Made by a program: the position numbers and the translations under genes
Shown: positions 1 through 8,510 of the stretch, one piece after another
Numbering within the stretch: position 1 is the first letter of the stretch
Layout of the letters: each line of letters starts with the position of its first letter
The notes under the pieces: generated by a model
Database searches by the model: none
Seen by the model: the letters and a program-made list of their open reading frames with translations, nothing else
Told to the model about the DNA's origin: nothing
NCBI RefSeq assembly: GCF_047238185.1
Contig: NZ_JBDFMI010000001.1
Coordinates: forward strand, 2,418,001-2,482,000
From: Bacillus_AD sp047238185
GTDB taxonomy: Bacteria > Bacillota > Bacilli > Bacillales > DSM-1321
Direction: 5' to 3'
DNA length: 64,000 nt

Positions 1-2648
1 ACTACTTTTGAAGAAGGTGTTACCTTAACGATATCTCCGAACAATAGATTGACTCTTCGATACATATCTTTTACTTCTTCCCACCGTTCCCCGAGACCTA
101 CAGCTTTTGCCTGTTGCTGCAAGTTGCTGTATTGCCCGCCAGGCATTTCATGCTTATATACATCCGTATGGGGAGCTATCAGTCCACTTTCAAATTCCTT
201 ATAATATTTTCGTACATCCTCCCAGTAATTGCTTAACTTTTCAGTCGCTGCGATATCGATTTTAGGTTGGCGATCTGAACCTTCAAGCGCATAACATAAC
301 GTATTCATGCTAGGCTGTGAAGTCATTCCTGCCACTGAGCTAATAGCCGTATCGACAATATCCACACCTGCATCAATCGCTTTGCTGAGAGTCAGAATTC
401 CATTGCCGCTTGTATCATGTGTATGCAAATGAATTGGAATATCAATGGCTTCCTTCAATTCAGATATTAAACGATAGGCTGCCGAAGGTTTCAACAGACC
501 TGCCATATCCTTGATGGCCAATATATGGGCACCTTGATCTTGCAATTCCTTGGCAAGATTTTTATAGTATTCAGTTGTGAACTTAGTGCGTGTAGGATCT
601 TCTATATCGCCTGTATAGCAAATAGCAGCCTCAGCGATTTTCCCATTTTGTCTGACTGCATCAATTGCCGTTTCCATTCCTTTAACCCAATTGAGGCTGT
701 CAAAAATACGGAAAACATCTATTCCGCCCTGTGAAGATAATTGCACAAATTCACGTATCACATTATCCGGATAATTTTTATAGCCAACAGCATTTGCCCC
801 TCTAAGGAGCATTTGGAATAAAACATTCGGCATTTTTTCTCTAAGGGCCAATAGACGGTCCCATGGATCTTCTTTCAGGAATCTATATGCAACATCAAAT
901 GTGGCCCCACCCCACATTTCAGTAGAGAACAGATTTGGCAGTAGCTTCGCAGTCGGCTCAGCAATATGGACCAAGTCATTTGTACGCACGCGAGTCGCCA
1001 GCAAGGATTGATGTGCATCACGGAATGTGGTGTCTGTGACCAACACTTCTTTTTGCTCTTTCACCCATTGCACTAATCCATCTGCACCGCGTTCATCGAG
1101 AATTTGTTTCGTTCCTGGCTGATAATCAGCCCCAAACGGCAAGACAATTCCCCGCGCACGATCAAAATCCGGTTTTTCCTTATTTTCAATCCCTGGAAAG
1201 CCATTAATTGTAACGTTTCCGATATAGGATAGCATTTTGGTCCCTCTGTCTTTTCGGACCGGGAACACAAAAAGTTCCGGTGTTTGATCAATAAAGGATG
1301 TATCAATGTTTCCATTCTTGAATTTTTCATGCTTAATGACATTCTCAAGGAATGGGATATTTGTTTTAATGCCGCGAATCCGGAATTCTTTTAGGTTACG
1401 GATCATCTTGTTCGATGCTTGCTCAAACGTTAACGCCCATGTTGAGACTTTCACAAGCAAGGAATCGTAATATGGAGTAATGACAGCGCCTTGGTACGCA
1501 TTGCCTGCATCCAAGCGGACACCGAAACCGCTCGCAGAACGATAAGCCATGATTTTTCCGGTATCAGGCATAAAATTGTTTAATGGGTCTTCGGTTGTAA
1601 TACGGGATTGGATCGCATACCCGAATAAAGGAATATCCTTTTGCTCAGGAATATTTACCTTGTCGCTATGTAAGCTATATCCTTCAGCGATGAGGATTTG
1701 TGATTGAACAATATCAATTCCTGTAATCATTTCAGTAACCGTATGTTCTACTTGCACACGCGGATTCACTTCGATGAAATAAAACTTCCCGCCTGAAACA
1801 AGAAACTCTACAGTTCCTGCGTTCACATATTTTACATTGTTCATTAATTTGACAGCTGCATCGCATATTGCGTGGCGAAGCTCATCCGGCAATGAAACAG
1901 ACGGCGCCAACTCTACAACCTTTTGGTGGCGTCTTTGTACGGAACAATCTCTTTCGTATAGATGAACGATATTCCCTTCTGCATCACCTAGAATTTGAAC
2001 TTCAATATGTTTTGGGTTTTGCACATATTTTTCTACATAAACTTCATCGCTTCCGAAAGCAGCTTTCGCCTCTGATTTCGCACGATCATATGCATCCTGA
2101 ACCTCTTCAAGGCTATGCACAATCCTCATGCCGCGGCCGCCGCCGCCCAATGATGCTTTAATAATGATCGGGAATCCATGCTCATTGCCGAAAGCAATCA
2201 CATCATCAACGGAATTTACAGGGCCATCGCTGCCCGGGATAACCGGGATATCAGCCTGAATGGCTTGAGTACGGGCTTTGACTTTGTCGCCAAACATATC
2301 TAAATGCTTCGTTTCAGGTCCGATGAAAATAATGCCTTCTTCTTCACATCTTCTGGCAAAATCGATATTTTCCGAGAGGAATCCATACCCTGGATGAATC
2401 GCATCTACATTGGCATCTTTAGCGATTTCAATAATCCCTTCAATATCAAGATAAGCATCAATCGGCTTCTTGCCTTCACCGACCAAGTATGCTTCATCTG
2501 CTTTAAACCGGTGGTAAGATTCGGAATCTTCCTTCGAATAAATCGCTACTGTGCGGATATTCAACTCCGTACATGCTCTGAATACTCTAATGGCAATTTC
2601 GCCACGGTTGGCGGCAAGCACCTTTTTAATACGTCTTTCCAATCTCAA
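1..2648 (-). CDS. pycA: Pyruvate carboxylase, C-terminal part outside the window
   Basis: Biotin-dependent enzyme making oxaloacetate from pyruvate, bicarbonate and ATP; cytoplasmic anaplerosis. Reading the minus strand from a TTG at 2648 gives about 882 of the family's roughly 1,150 residues. The biotin carboxylase domain comes first (VLAANRGEIAIR near residue 10, ATP-grasp loop KASLGGGGRGMR near 164). The carboxyltransferase domain follows, with TDTTFRDAH near 532, AIKDMAG near 714 and the metal-binding HLHTHDTSG near 741. The biotinyl domain lies beyond base 1. There is no ATG start, and the SD before the TTG (AGTGGGTG) is weak, so the exact start is uncertain; a downstream TTG or GTG is possible. 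It lies 71 bp downstream of ftsW, as in B. subtilis. In B. subtilis the enzyme is stimulated by apo-DarB; a darB ortholog is at 37.5 kb. Confidence 0.95.
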   Translation of the reverse strand, partial: MRLERRIKKVLAANRGEIAIRVFRACTELNIRTVAIYSKEDSESYHRFKADEAYLVGEGKKPIDAYLDIEGIIEIAKDANVDAIHPGYGFLSENIDFARRCEEEGIIFIGPETKHLDMFGDKVKARTQAIQADIPVIPGSDGPVNSVDDVIAFGNEHGFPIIIKASLGGGGRGMRIVHSLEEVQDAYDRAKSEAKAAFGSDEVYVEKYVQNPKHIEVQILGDAEGNIVHLYERDCSVQRRHQKVVELAPSVSLPDELRHAICDAAVKLMNNVKYVNAGTVEFLVSGGKFYFIEVNPRVQVEHTVTEMITGIDIVQSQILIAEGYSLHSDKVNIPEQKDIPLFGYAIQSRITTEDPLNNFMPDTGKIMAYRSASGFGVRLDAGNAYQGAVITPYYDSLLVKVSTWALTFEQASNKMIRNLKEFRIRGIKTNIPFLENVIKHEKFKNGNIDTSFIDQTPELFVFPVRKDRGTKMLSYIGNVTINGFPGIENKEKPDFDRARGIVLPFGADYQPGTKQILDERGADGLVQWVKEQKEVLVTDTTFRDAHQSLLATRVRTNDLVHIAEPTAKLLPNLFSTEMWGGATFDVAYRFLKEDPWDRLLALREKMPNVLFQMLLRGANAVGYKNYPDNVIREFVQLSSQGGIDVFRIFDSLNWVKGMETAIDAVRQNGKIAEAAICYTGDIEDPTRTKFTTEYYKNLAKELQDQGAHILAIKDMAGLLKPSAAYRLISELKEAIDIPIHLHTHDTSGNGILTLSKAIDAGVDIVDTAISSVAGMTSQPSMNTLCYALEGSDRQPKIDIAATEKLSNYWEDVRKYYKEFESGLIAPHTDVYKHEMPGGQYSNLQQQAKAVGLGERWEEVKDMYRRVNLLFGDIVKVTPSSKV

Positions 2649-2719
2649 CACCCACTTTTTAAAATTTAGTAGAAATATGTGAACAAAGAAACCATGGTTT
2701 GGTCCCTTTGATGGTACAC

Positions 2720-3937
2720 CTATTTAACAGAAAAATGGCGAACGCCCTTTGCTGTTTCTTGATTTGGAACGACCGTCTCTTGAGTACGGTACTTATATCT
2801 GTTTTCATATGTAGAAAACATAGCCACGTTTATGAGGATCCCCATCGAAATGGAAAGTAGAATAATAGAGGAACCCCCGTATGAAACAAACGGCAGCGGG
2901 ACGCCCGTAATTGGAATAATTCCAGTCAATCCACCAAGATTGATAAATGATTGAATGCCGATCATACTAGAAATACCGATGGCCAACAGGCTGCCAAACG
3001 GATCCCTGCACCTTCCTGCTATCCTGTACCCTTTAAGAATAATAAACCCTAATAGCACCAAGACAAAGCCTACTCCGAATATCCCTAGCTCTTCTGAAAT
3101 AACAGCCATGATAAAGTCAGTGTGCGGTTCTGGCAGGTATCCATACTTTTGGATGCTCTCGCCTAGTCCCTGGCCTTTAACGCCACCGGATCCAATGGCA
3201 ATATAGGAATTAACCAGTTGATAGCCTTCCCCTTTCTCATATTGGAAAGGATCAAGAAAACTATTGATACGGCCCATTCTCGTATCTGAGAATATCTCAT
3301 CTTTCTTAATAAGAATAATAGGAGAGAGCAATAAAGCTACTGCAGCCAAAATACCGACAAGCTTCATAATGCTTTTCATGCCCATCCCGCTCGACAGGAT
3401 AATAGTTGCCGCTATGGAAAATATGATGAGTGCTGTCCCGAAGTCAGGCTGCATCATGACCATTCCGCATATGATCCCCAAAAATATGATTGGGGGCATA
3501 ACAGCATAATTGAAGTTGTTGATATAGCTTTGTTTTTTTGCATAAACTGCAGAAAGATAGACGATCATACCCACCTTAATAAATTCGGAAGGCTGTATCA
3601 TGCTGCCTCCCAGTTTAATCCAGCTTTGGGCGTTATTCGATGTGTGGCCAATGATGAATAGCAGGGCCAGTGCCGCTATCGATCCAAAAAAGATCGTTTT
3701 CAGCACTTTACGTGATTGATACACCTTATACGGTATTAAAGCAAACAATACAAGGATAAACAACCCTAAAATTAAATGGAACTTTTGCTTCTGGAAAAAA
3801 TAATCGCTGGGCACGCCATATCTGGTCGGTGCAACAACCGAACTGGCACTGTAAATCATAACAAGGCCGAATAAACTCAAAAGAACGATCGACACTATCA
3901 AACTATAATCATAGGATTTTGCTATTTTTTTAAACAT
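2720..3937 (-). CDS. ftsW: FtsW, septal peptidoglycan glycosyltransferase (SEDS family)
   Basis: Polytopic SEDS glycosyltransferase that polymerises lipid II at the division septum with a class B PBP. The 405 residues match the family length. Ten or so hydrophobic segments start at residue 12. The conserved loop GSMIQPSEFIKVGM is near residue 110, and GYLPEPHTDFIMAVISEELG and the GVPLPFVSYGGSS signature lie in the C-terminal third. The start is supported by AGAGG eight bases before the ATG. The FtsW assignment over its paralogs RodA and SpoVE rests on the pycA neighbour, the position of ylaO/ftsW in B. subtilis. The C-terminal tail is charged and cytoplasmic. Confidence 0.93.
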   Translation of the reverse strand: MFKKIAKSYDYSLIVSIVLLSLFGLVMIYSASSVVAPTRYGVPSDYFFQKQKFHLILGLFILVLFALIPYKVYQSRKVLKTIFFGSIAALALLFIIGHTSNNAQSWIKLGGSMIQPSEFIKVGMIVYLSAVYAKKQSYINNFNYAVMPPIIFLGIICGMVMMQPDFGTALIIFSIAATIILSSGMGMKSIMKLVGILAAVALLLSPIILIKKDEIFSDTRMGRINSFLDPFQYEKGEGYQLVNSYIAIGSGGVKGQGLGESIQKYGYLPEPHTDFIMAVISEELGIFGVGFVLVLLGFIILKGYRIAGRCRDPFGSLLAIGISSMIGIQSFINLGGLTGIIPITGVPLPFVSYGGSSIILLSISMGILINVAMFSTYENRYKYRTQETVVPNQETAKGVRHFSVK

Positions 3938-3986
3938 GTAATCGACCTCTTCTTTATGTGTTAACAGAAAAGAATCGGCTGAATAT

Positions 3987-3995
3987 AGTATAACA
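3987..3995 (-). promoter_or_regulatory. Candidate extended -10 promoter of ftsW
   Basis: On the minus strand the sequence reads TGTTATACT, an extended -10 (TGn plus TATACT) about 50 bases upstream of the ftsW ATG. No good -35 box is present at 16-18 bp, which is usual for extended -10 promoters. Not verified. Confidence 0.35.
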
Positions 3996-4096
3996 CAATA
4001 AATGAATGTGATATACTCAATATCCTTATTCTATTTCTGAAATACACTCATTTAATGATATTTTTGAAACCTTTTAAGAAAGGGGGCAATTATTTT

Positions 4097-4192
4097 TTGA
4101 ATATGTTGAATATTAAAAATAATGCATGTAAAGCGGCTTCCCTAATAGTCTTGGCATTTAGAAAATTATGTAAACGGTTGAGTGTGAAATAA
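4097..4192 (+). CDS. Possible 31-codon basic peptide upstream of ftsW
   Basis: A strong SD (GAAAGGGGG, ending at 4086) is followed after 10 bases by TTG and a 31-residue frame with a second possible start, ATG at 4103. The product would be a short hydrophobic stretch (ASLIVLAF) inside a Lys/Arg-rich peptide ending KRLSVK. It is divergent from ftsW and lies in the otherwise empty ylaN-ftsW gap. I recognise no family. The only support is the SD and frame, so it may be chance. Confidence 0.22.
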   Translation: MNMLNIKNNACKAASLIVLAFRKLCKRLSVK

Positions 4193-4229
4193 AAGACTTA
4201 TCAGAACCATTATACATGAAAAATGATTC

Positions 4230-4270
4230 AAAAAAACTCAAACAACGGAAAAGCATTGTTTGAGTTTTGA
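4230..4270 (-). terminator. Rho-independent terminator of ylaN
   Basis: Perfect stem ACTCAAACAA / TTGTTTGAGT with a 12-base loop. On the minus strand it is followed by a run of six T and lies 10 bp after the ylaN stop. Confidence 0.8.
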
Positions 4271-4279
4271 AGAGAACTG

Positions 4280-4561
4280 TTATTTTTTCAATGACGCTTC
4301 ATGCAAAGCTGATAACTCTCTCTCAAGTTGCTCTAAAAGTGATTTACCCTCATCCTCTTCAACTAAACCTAACCGTACTGCAAAATCAATTTCTCTGGAA
4401 AGACCATACATTTGGGTATCCAAAACTTCTTCATACAGAGGGCATTGAGGCATCGTGAGGTTATCCATTTGAACTTTGATTAACTTTAATATTTTATCGG
4501 CATCTGCTTTAAGGATTGCAAATGCTTTTTCTTGATGATTGATCAGCATTTCTGATGTCAT
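4280..4561 (-). CDS. ylaN: YlaN (UPF0358), iron-homeostasis protein
   Basis: Small helical cytoplasmic protein of 93 residues, full length for UPF0358. Recognised from sequence (start MTSEMLINHQEKAF and the acidic, Leu-rich second half) and from its place next to ftsW and ylaL. In B. subtilis and Staphylococcus aureus, YlaN is needed for growth under iron limitation and has been reported to bind Fur and relieve repression. It is monocistronic here, with its own terminator. No cysteine-based metal site is visible except the single Cys in PQCPLYEE. Confidence 0.88.
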   Translation of the reverse strand: MTSEMLINHQEKAFAILKADADKILKLIKVQMDNLTMPQCPLYEEVLDTQMYGLSREIDFAVRLGLVEEDEGKSLLEQLERELSALHEASLKK

Positions 4562-4864
4562 ATAAAATCCCCCATTTCAGAGCGATTAACTAACTAATCT
4601 ATCTCTAAATTTTAACCTTTCTATGTTGAAAACGCAAGAATTATCAAGTGTTGAATTTATAAACGTTAACTGCTATTTTACCCCTATAAACTGTAAAAGT
4701 AAATCGCTTCTCTATAAATACTACTAAAATTTTTCCAAATCTCTCTTTTTTGACTAAAGGATTTAAAAAATTGTTTGTTTTATGAATGCATTCCATTTTC
4801 CAATAGTTGTTTGATTCTATATACTGATAGATGAGAATGAATTCAGGAAAATGAGGGATTACAT
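4562..4864. other. Divergent intergenic region ylaN / ylaL
   Basis: About 300 AT-rich bases between divergent ylaN and ylaL. They should hold both promoters, but I could not assign -35/-10 pairs convincingly. The ylaL SD (GAGGG, seven bases before its ATG) is at the right end. No gene is seen. Confidence 0.5.
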
Positions 4865-5359
4865 ATGGAAAGTATTGTACCGATCTTAGGAAATGTCCGA
4901 TTTTCTATTACACTGGATCCTAGCGTTTGGATTTTTGATGACCGAAAGAAAAAAATGGATGATTTCTTCAATGATACTAATGAAGCTCCGGAAGACTTGG
5001 AAGCTTACACAAAGGCTGTCTCTGCCCATTGGGATAAAGAGATGACTGAAGGCGCACAACTTCCGCCTACCAAAAAACCGAAGCGCAAGTATAATAAACA
5101 GGAACTCAAAACAGAATCATACGGTATTTACTTCCGCGATTTCCTTCAGAATAGCGAACCGGGAGAGAATGCCGAAAAAGTTATTGTTGAAACGGAAAAT
5201 GGAGAACATCATCCTTTTCCACTACAAGAAGCAAACCAATTAATCCTTTGTTTTTCTCATAAAGGGAAAGCTTTAAAGGAAGATGGGCCTGTCCATGTTT
5301 ATTATGGCTCAACAATGGATGAAAAAATCACTCACGTTCGCGCTTTTCGCGTAGAATAG
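4865..5359 (+). CDS. ylaL: YlaL-like conserved hypothetical protein
   Basis: Cytoplasmic protein of 164 residues with no signal or membrane segment. It opens with ESIVPILGNVRFSITLDPSVWIFDDRKK, has an acidic middle, then a Lys/Pro-rich linker (TKKPKRKYNKQ), and ends in a beta-rich segment (VHVYYGSTMDEKITHV). The YlaL name rests mainly on position between ylaN and ylaK, plus similar length. Function is unknown. Start fixed by GAGGG before the ATG. It converges on ylaK with a shared terminator. Confidence 0.7.
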   Translation: MESIVPILGNVRFSITLDPSVWIFDDRKKKMDDFFNDTNEAPEDLEAYTKAVSAHWDKEMTEGAQLPPTKKPKRKYNKQELKTESYGIYFRDFLQNSEPGENAEKVIVETENGEHHPFPLQEANQLILCFSHKGKALKEDGPVHVYYGSTMDEKITHVRAFRVE

Positions 5360-5374
5360 GAATAAACGAATTAG

Positions 5375-5402
5375 AAAAGGGCTTCCTTAGGCAGCCCTTT
5401 TT
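5375..5402. terminator. Bidirectional terminator between ylaL and ylaK
   Basis: Stem AAAGGGCT / AGCCCTTT with a 9-base loop, T-rich on both strands, between convergent genes. Confidence 0.8.
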
Positions 5403-5407
5403 CCTCT

Positions 5408-6742
5408 CTATAAGATATTGGCTGCAAGCTGTGCCAATGCCGAACGTTCACCTTTAACCAGTTTAATATGCCCGCTGATTCCCTGGTCCTTGAATTTTTC
5501 GATAGCATAAGTCAATCCATTATTATGTTCATCCAAGTATGGATGGTCGATCTGCTCGGGATCTCCCATTAAAATGATTTTGCTTCGGTCTCCAACTCTT
5601 GTCAATATGGTTTTCACTTCATGTTTCGTTAAGTTTTGCGCCTCATCAATAATCATAAATTGCTCAGGGATGCTTCTGCCTCTTATATAGGTCAATGCCT
5701 CTACCTCAATAGAATTAATCCCCGCCAATATGCCATCCAATTCCCCTGGCTTCTTGGTATTGAATAAAAACTCAAGATTATCATAAATAGGCTGCATCCA
5801 TGGTCTCAGCTTTTCTTCTTTTTCTCCCGGCAAATAACCTAAGTCCTTTCCCATAGGAACAATCGGCCTTGCAACAAGCAATTTTTGGTACTTGCCCAGG
5901 TCCTCAGTCTGCATAAGAGCTGCAGCAAGGGCCAATAATGTTTTCCCTGTCCCAGCTTTTCCGATCATCGTTACAAAAGGAAGATCATCTCTTAATAACA
6001 ACTCCATTGCCATTGTCTGCTGTGCATTGCGTGATTTTATGCCCCACACGCGTTCCTGATCAAAAACCAATTTTTTCACTTTCTTGCCTTCCGCGTCAAC
6101 CATCCCAATAGCCGATCCACTCCCGCCGAGAGAATCCTTCATCAACAGGAACTGATTTGGGTAGAAAGGATGATTCGCTAAATCGGTTATAAACAGTTCC
6201 CCTTTTTCATAAAAACGGTCTAGAGTTTCTCTCGGTATATACATTTCATTAAATCCGCTATATATTTGATCCAATTCCACAACCCGGTCGCTCAGGAAAT
6301 CCTCGGCAATAAGCCCGATTGCATCTGCCTTTACCCGGACAAGTGTATCTTTTGAAACAAGGATGACCTCCTTTCCTCCAGCCTCCTTTGCCTGTTCCTC
6401 AATCGATAAATTTTTGGCAACCGCCAATATTCGATTATCATTCGTCTTTTCAACAAATATTTCCTGAAGCTGATAGAAATATTTATGGTTCAATTCAATT
6501 CTTATCGTCCCCCCATTATGGAGCTTGATCGTTTCGTGCAATTTTCCCGACCTTCTGAGATTATCTATTAGTTTTGATACAAGCCTTGCGTTCCTTCCCA
6601 CCTCATCGAGATTTCTTTTCTTCGAGTCAACTTCCTCCAGCACAACAGCCGGTATGACCACCTCATTTTCTTCGAATGAATAAATGGAATAGGGATCCTG
6701 CAATAAGACGTTCGTATCCAACACATATATTTTGTTCAACAT
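5408..6742 (-). CDS. ylaK: YlaK/PhoH2: PIN domain fused to PhoH ATPase
   Basis: Fusion of an N-terminal PIN-type nuclease domain (YVLDTNVLLQDP at the start, then VLEEVDSKKR) to a C-terminal PhoH P-loop ATPase. PhoH2 proteins of this architecture have been reported as RNA helicase/RNase enzymes. Walker A GKAGTGKT falls at about residues 261-268 and Walker B FMIIDEAQN about 100 residues later. Length from the chosen start is 444 residues, close to B. subtilis YlaK. The longest frame begins 12 codons earlier, but AGGGGG lies just before this internal ATG (6742), and homologs start MLNKIYV-like. Convergent with ylaL. Confidence 0.9.
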   Translation of the reverse strand: MLNKIYVLDTNVLLQDPYSIYSFEENEVVIPAVVLEEVDSKKRNLDEVGRNARLVSKLIDNLRRSGKLHETIKLHNGGTIRIELNHKYFYQLQEIFVEKTNDNRILAVAKNLSIEEQAKEAGGKEVILVSKDTLVRVKADAIGLIAEDFLSDRVVELDQIYSGFNEMYIPRETLDRFYEKGELFITDLANHPFYPNQFLLMKDSLGGSGSAIGMVDAEGKKVKKLVFDQERVWGIKSRNAQQTMAMELLLRDDLPFVTMIGKAGTGKTLLALAAALMQTEDLGKYQKLLVARPIVPMGKDLGYLPGEKEEKLRPWMQPIYDNLEFLFNTKKPGELDGILAGINSIEVEALTYIRGRSIPEQFMIIDEAQNLTKHEVKTILTRVGDRSKIILMGDPEQIDHPYLDEHNNGLTYAIEKFKDQGISGHIKLVKGERSALAQLAANIL

Positions 6743-6926
6743 AATGCCCCCTGCCGGAAATATTTCGATTGTTCGCACGTGTCCTTTGATCAGATACGTA
6801 TGTACCTTCAGTATATGAATCGCATGTGGGTATTGCTAAAAATATATGTCCAAGAGAATAAAGTTAGAAGGACAACTGCAAAATAAGATGGAAGACAAAA
6901 AATGAAGGCTGGAGGATTAAATCAAT

Positions 6927-7439
6927 ATGCCTAAATTCAGAATGGCTTTTCTCGTATTGTTGTTGATTGCAGGCGGCTGCCAAATGAATAATAAGGACGC
7001 AGGGGATAACAATCGTACAAATGACTCAACCGAACAGAATCAAGGGAATGTCAATACAATGGACAATGATGACAGCCAAAAGGCATCCACAGCTTTAAAA
7101 GAAGCTGTCCGAAAAGTGCCAGAGGTCCAAAATGTCGAAACAATTGTATTAGGCCCCTATTCATTCATAGCTGTCGATGTGGATCAAAATCTCGATAAAG
7201 AGAAAGTGGCACAAGTAAAACAGCAAGTGGCGGATGCAGTTAAAAACGAAAAAGATGGACAGAACGCATTGATTGTAGCTGATCCGGATATTCTTGCTTC
7301 TTTGAAAAAAGTAGGCAATGATATTGCAGCCGGGAAACCGGTCACTGGGATATTGGAAGAATTAAGCGATATAGCACAGCGTATTGTGCCAGAAACATCG
7401 GCGGAGACCAATACGGAGCATACAGCTCCCCGAAAATAA
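6927..7439 (+). CDS. ylaJ: YlaJ, YhcN/YlaJ-family spore lipoprotein
   Basis: Secreted lipoprotein of 170 residues. A short basic start and hydrophobic core end in a lipobox (LIAGGC), putting the lipid-modified Cys at residue 18. An Asn/Asp-rich linker follows, then the Spore_YhcN_YlaJ domain (VRKVPEVQNVETIVLGPYS, then AVDVDQ). B. subtilis YlaJ is a sporulation protein found in the spore membrane and linked to germination. This supports a spore-forming host. The gene is preceded by GGAGG and followed by ylaI. Confidence 0.88.
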   Translation: MPKFRMAFLVLLLIAGGCQMNNKDAGDNNRTNDSTEQNQGNVNTMDNDDSQKASTALKEAVRKVPEVQNVETIVLGPYSFIAVDVDQNLDKEKVAQVKQQVADAVKNEKDGQNALIVADPDILASLKKVGNDIAAGKPVTGILEELSDIAQRIVPETSAETNTEHTAPRK

Positions 7440-7537
7440 ACAGCTGGATACGTACCGCGTGACCCATCCCTTTATACAATATTCTTAATACCTCAAACGT
7501 GATATACTATACCTAGAACATATACGAGAGGTGTAAG

Positions 7538-7738
7538 ATGAAGGTTAAATGTGTTATTTGCGATACGATTGAAACAATAAATAATGATTCTCCGGTTGCC
7601 AAAAAATTGCGGAACCGTCCCATTCACACGTATATGTGCCAGGTTTGCCATGACCGGATTGCCGAACGGACCAATGACAGGCTTCAAACAGGCAATTTCC
7701 AATTCCACAAACCTGAAAACAAAGAAAAAGACTGGTAA
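7538..7738 (+). CDS. ylaI: YlaI, DUF2197 zinc-ribbon protein
   Basis: Protein of 66 residues with two CxxC knuckles, CVIC at residue 5 and CQVC near residue 34, a typical zinc ribbon. The intervening stretch is basic (KKLRNRPIH). It matches YlaI in length, motif and position. Function is unknown; the zinc ribbon suggests nucleic-acid or protein contact (inference). SD GAGAGGTG precedes the ATG. Confidence 0.88.
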   Translation: MKVKCVICDTIETINNDSPVAKKLRNRPIHTYMCQVCHDRIAERTNDRLQTGNFQFHKPENKEKDW

Positions 7739-7775
7739 AATCACCAAGTACTTGCAAACACATATATGCCAAAAT

Positions 7776-7816
7776 GAAAAAGCATCGCCTTAAGAAAAAT
7801 CAGGCGATGCTTTTTC
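7776..7816. terminator. Bidirectional terminator ylaI / typA operon
   Basis: AAAGCATCGCC paired with GGCGATGCTTT, A-tract before and T-tract after, between convergent genes. Confidence 0.88.
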
Positions 7817-7817
7817 A

Positions 7818-8102
7818 TTATACTTCATAAGACTTATATCGTTCAGGGTTTTCTTCAATGCTGTTCAGTATGCATTCAATGAGATCGATAGGGAAACGGG
7901 CATGCCGTTTCTCTTCATCTTTTACGAACGTTACGGAATACATATCCTTTTCCTTGCTGGCTTCTACCTGGGTAAGTAGGTGCTCCTTTTCCAGTATACT
8001 GCGGAAAAAATCGCACGTTTCCTCGGCGGCGCTGTCTCCCGGACGGGCATCGTGCACCACTTTCATACATAACCAATTGTATAAAGCATCTTGAAGCGAC
8101 AT
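7818..8102 (-). CDS. Conserved hypothetical protein downstream of ylaH
   Basis: Last gene of the typA-ylaH run. The internal ATG at 8102 (MSLQDALYNW) is preferred over the longest frame because AAAGGAG lies 11 bases upstream. The resulting 94-residue protein is soluble, acidic and helical, with a single Cys-containing EETCDFF segment and the tail NPERYKSYEV. I do not recognise a family, and no motif suggests catalysis. B. subtilis has no obvious gene at this position, so it looks lineage-specific. Co-transcription with typA is inferred from the 69 bp gap and shared direction. Confidence 0.65.
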   Translation of the reverse strand: MSLQDALYNWLCMKVVHDARPGDSAAEETCDFFRSILEKEHLLTQVEASKEKDMYSVTFVKDEEKRHARFPIDLIECILNSIEENPERYKSYEV

Positions 8103-8171
8103 AGTTAAATCGACTCCTTTCACTTTCAACGCAATTGGGCTCTTGATGAATATGACCAAGATGTTTGTTCA

Positions 8172-8483
8172 TTACGCATTTTTTTCGGCTCTCCTATGAA
8201 GATGCAGGCGAAAACGGTAAATCCCCAAAAATAAAGCGGTCAGAAATAATCCTTCCGCCATCGGCAGAAATGCGGCAAAAAAGGTTAGTATAGTGCAACC
8301 CAGTGCTAAACACACATAAATAATCACGTTCTGGAGCAAATTTAATTTCTTTGCGAAGCCTAGATTATATACGATGATTGTCAGCACCAAAATGGTCACA
8401 TATAAATAGCGCATTCCCACTTCCGGATTTTGGTCAACCTCAAATAAAGCGGCAAAAAATGATAAGCGGTCAGTAACGTCCAT
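8172..8483 (-). CDS. ylaH: YlaH-like membrane protein
   Basis: Small integral membrane protein of 103 residues with three hydrophobic helices (from MRYLYVTILVLTIIVYNLGF, then VIIYVCLALGCTILTFFAAF, then GLFLTALFLGIYRF) and a basic C-terminus (RLHLHRRAEK). Matches YlaH in size and location directly downstream of typA (27 bp gap, probable operon). Function unknown. Start set by AGGGGG nine bases before the ATG. Confidence 0.85.
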   Translation of the reverse strand: MDVTDRLSFFAALFEVDQNPEVGMRYLYVTILVLTIIVYNLGFAKKLNLLQNVIIYVCLALGCTILTFFAAFLPMAEGLFLTALFLGIYRFRLHLHRRAEKNA

Positions 8484-8510
8484 CCCATTTATCCCCCTAT
8501 TACATTCGCA

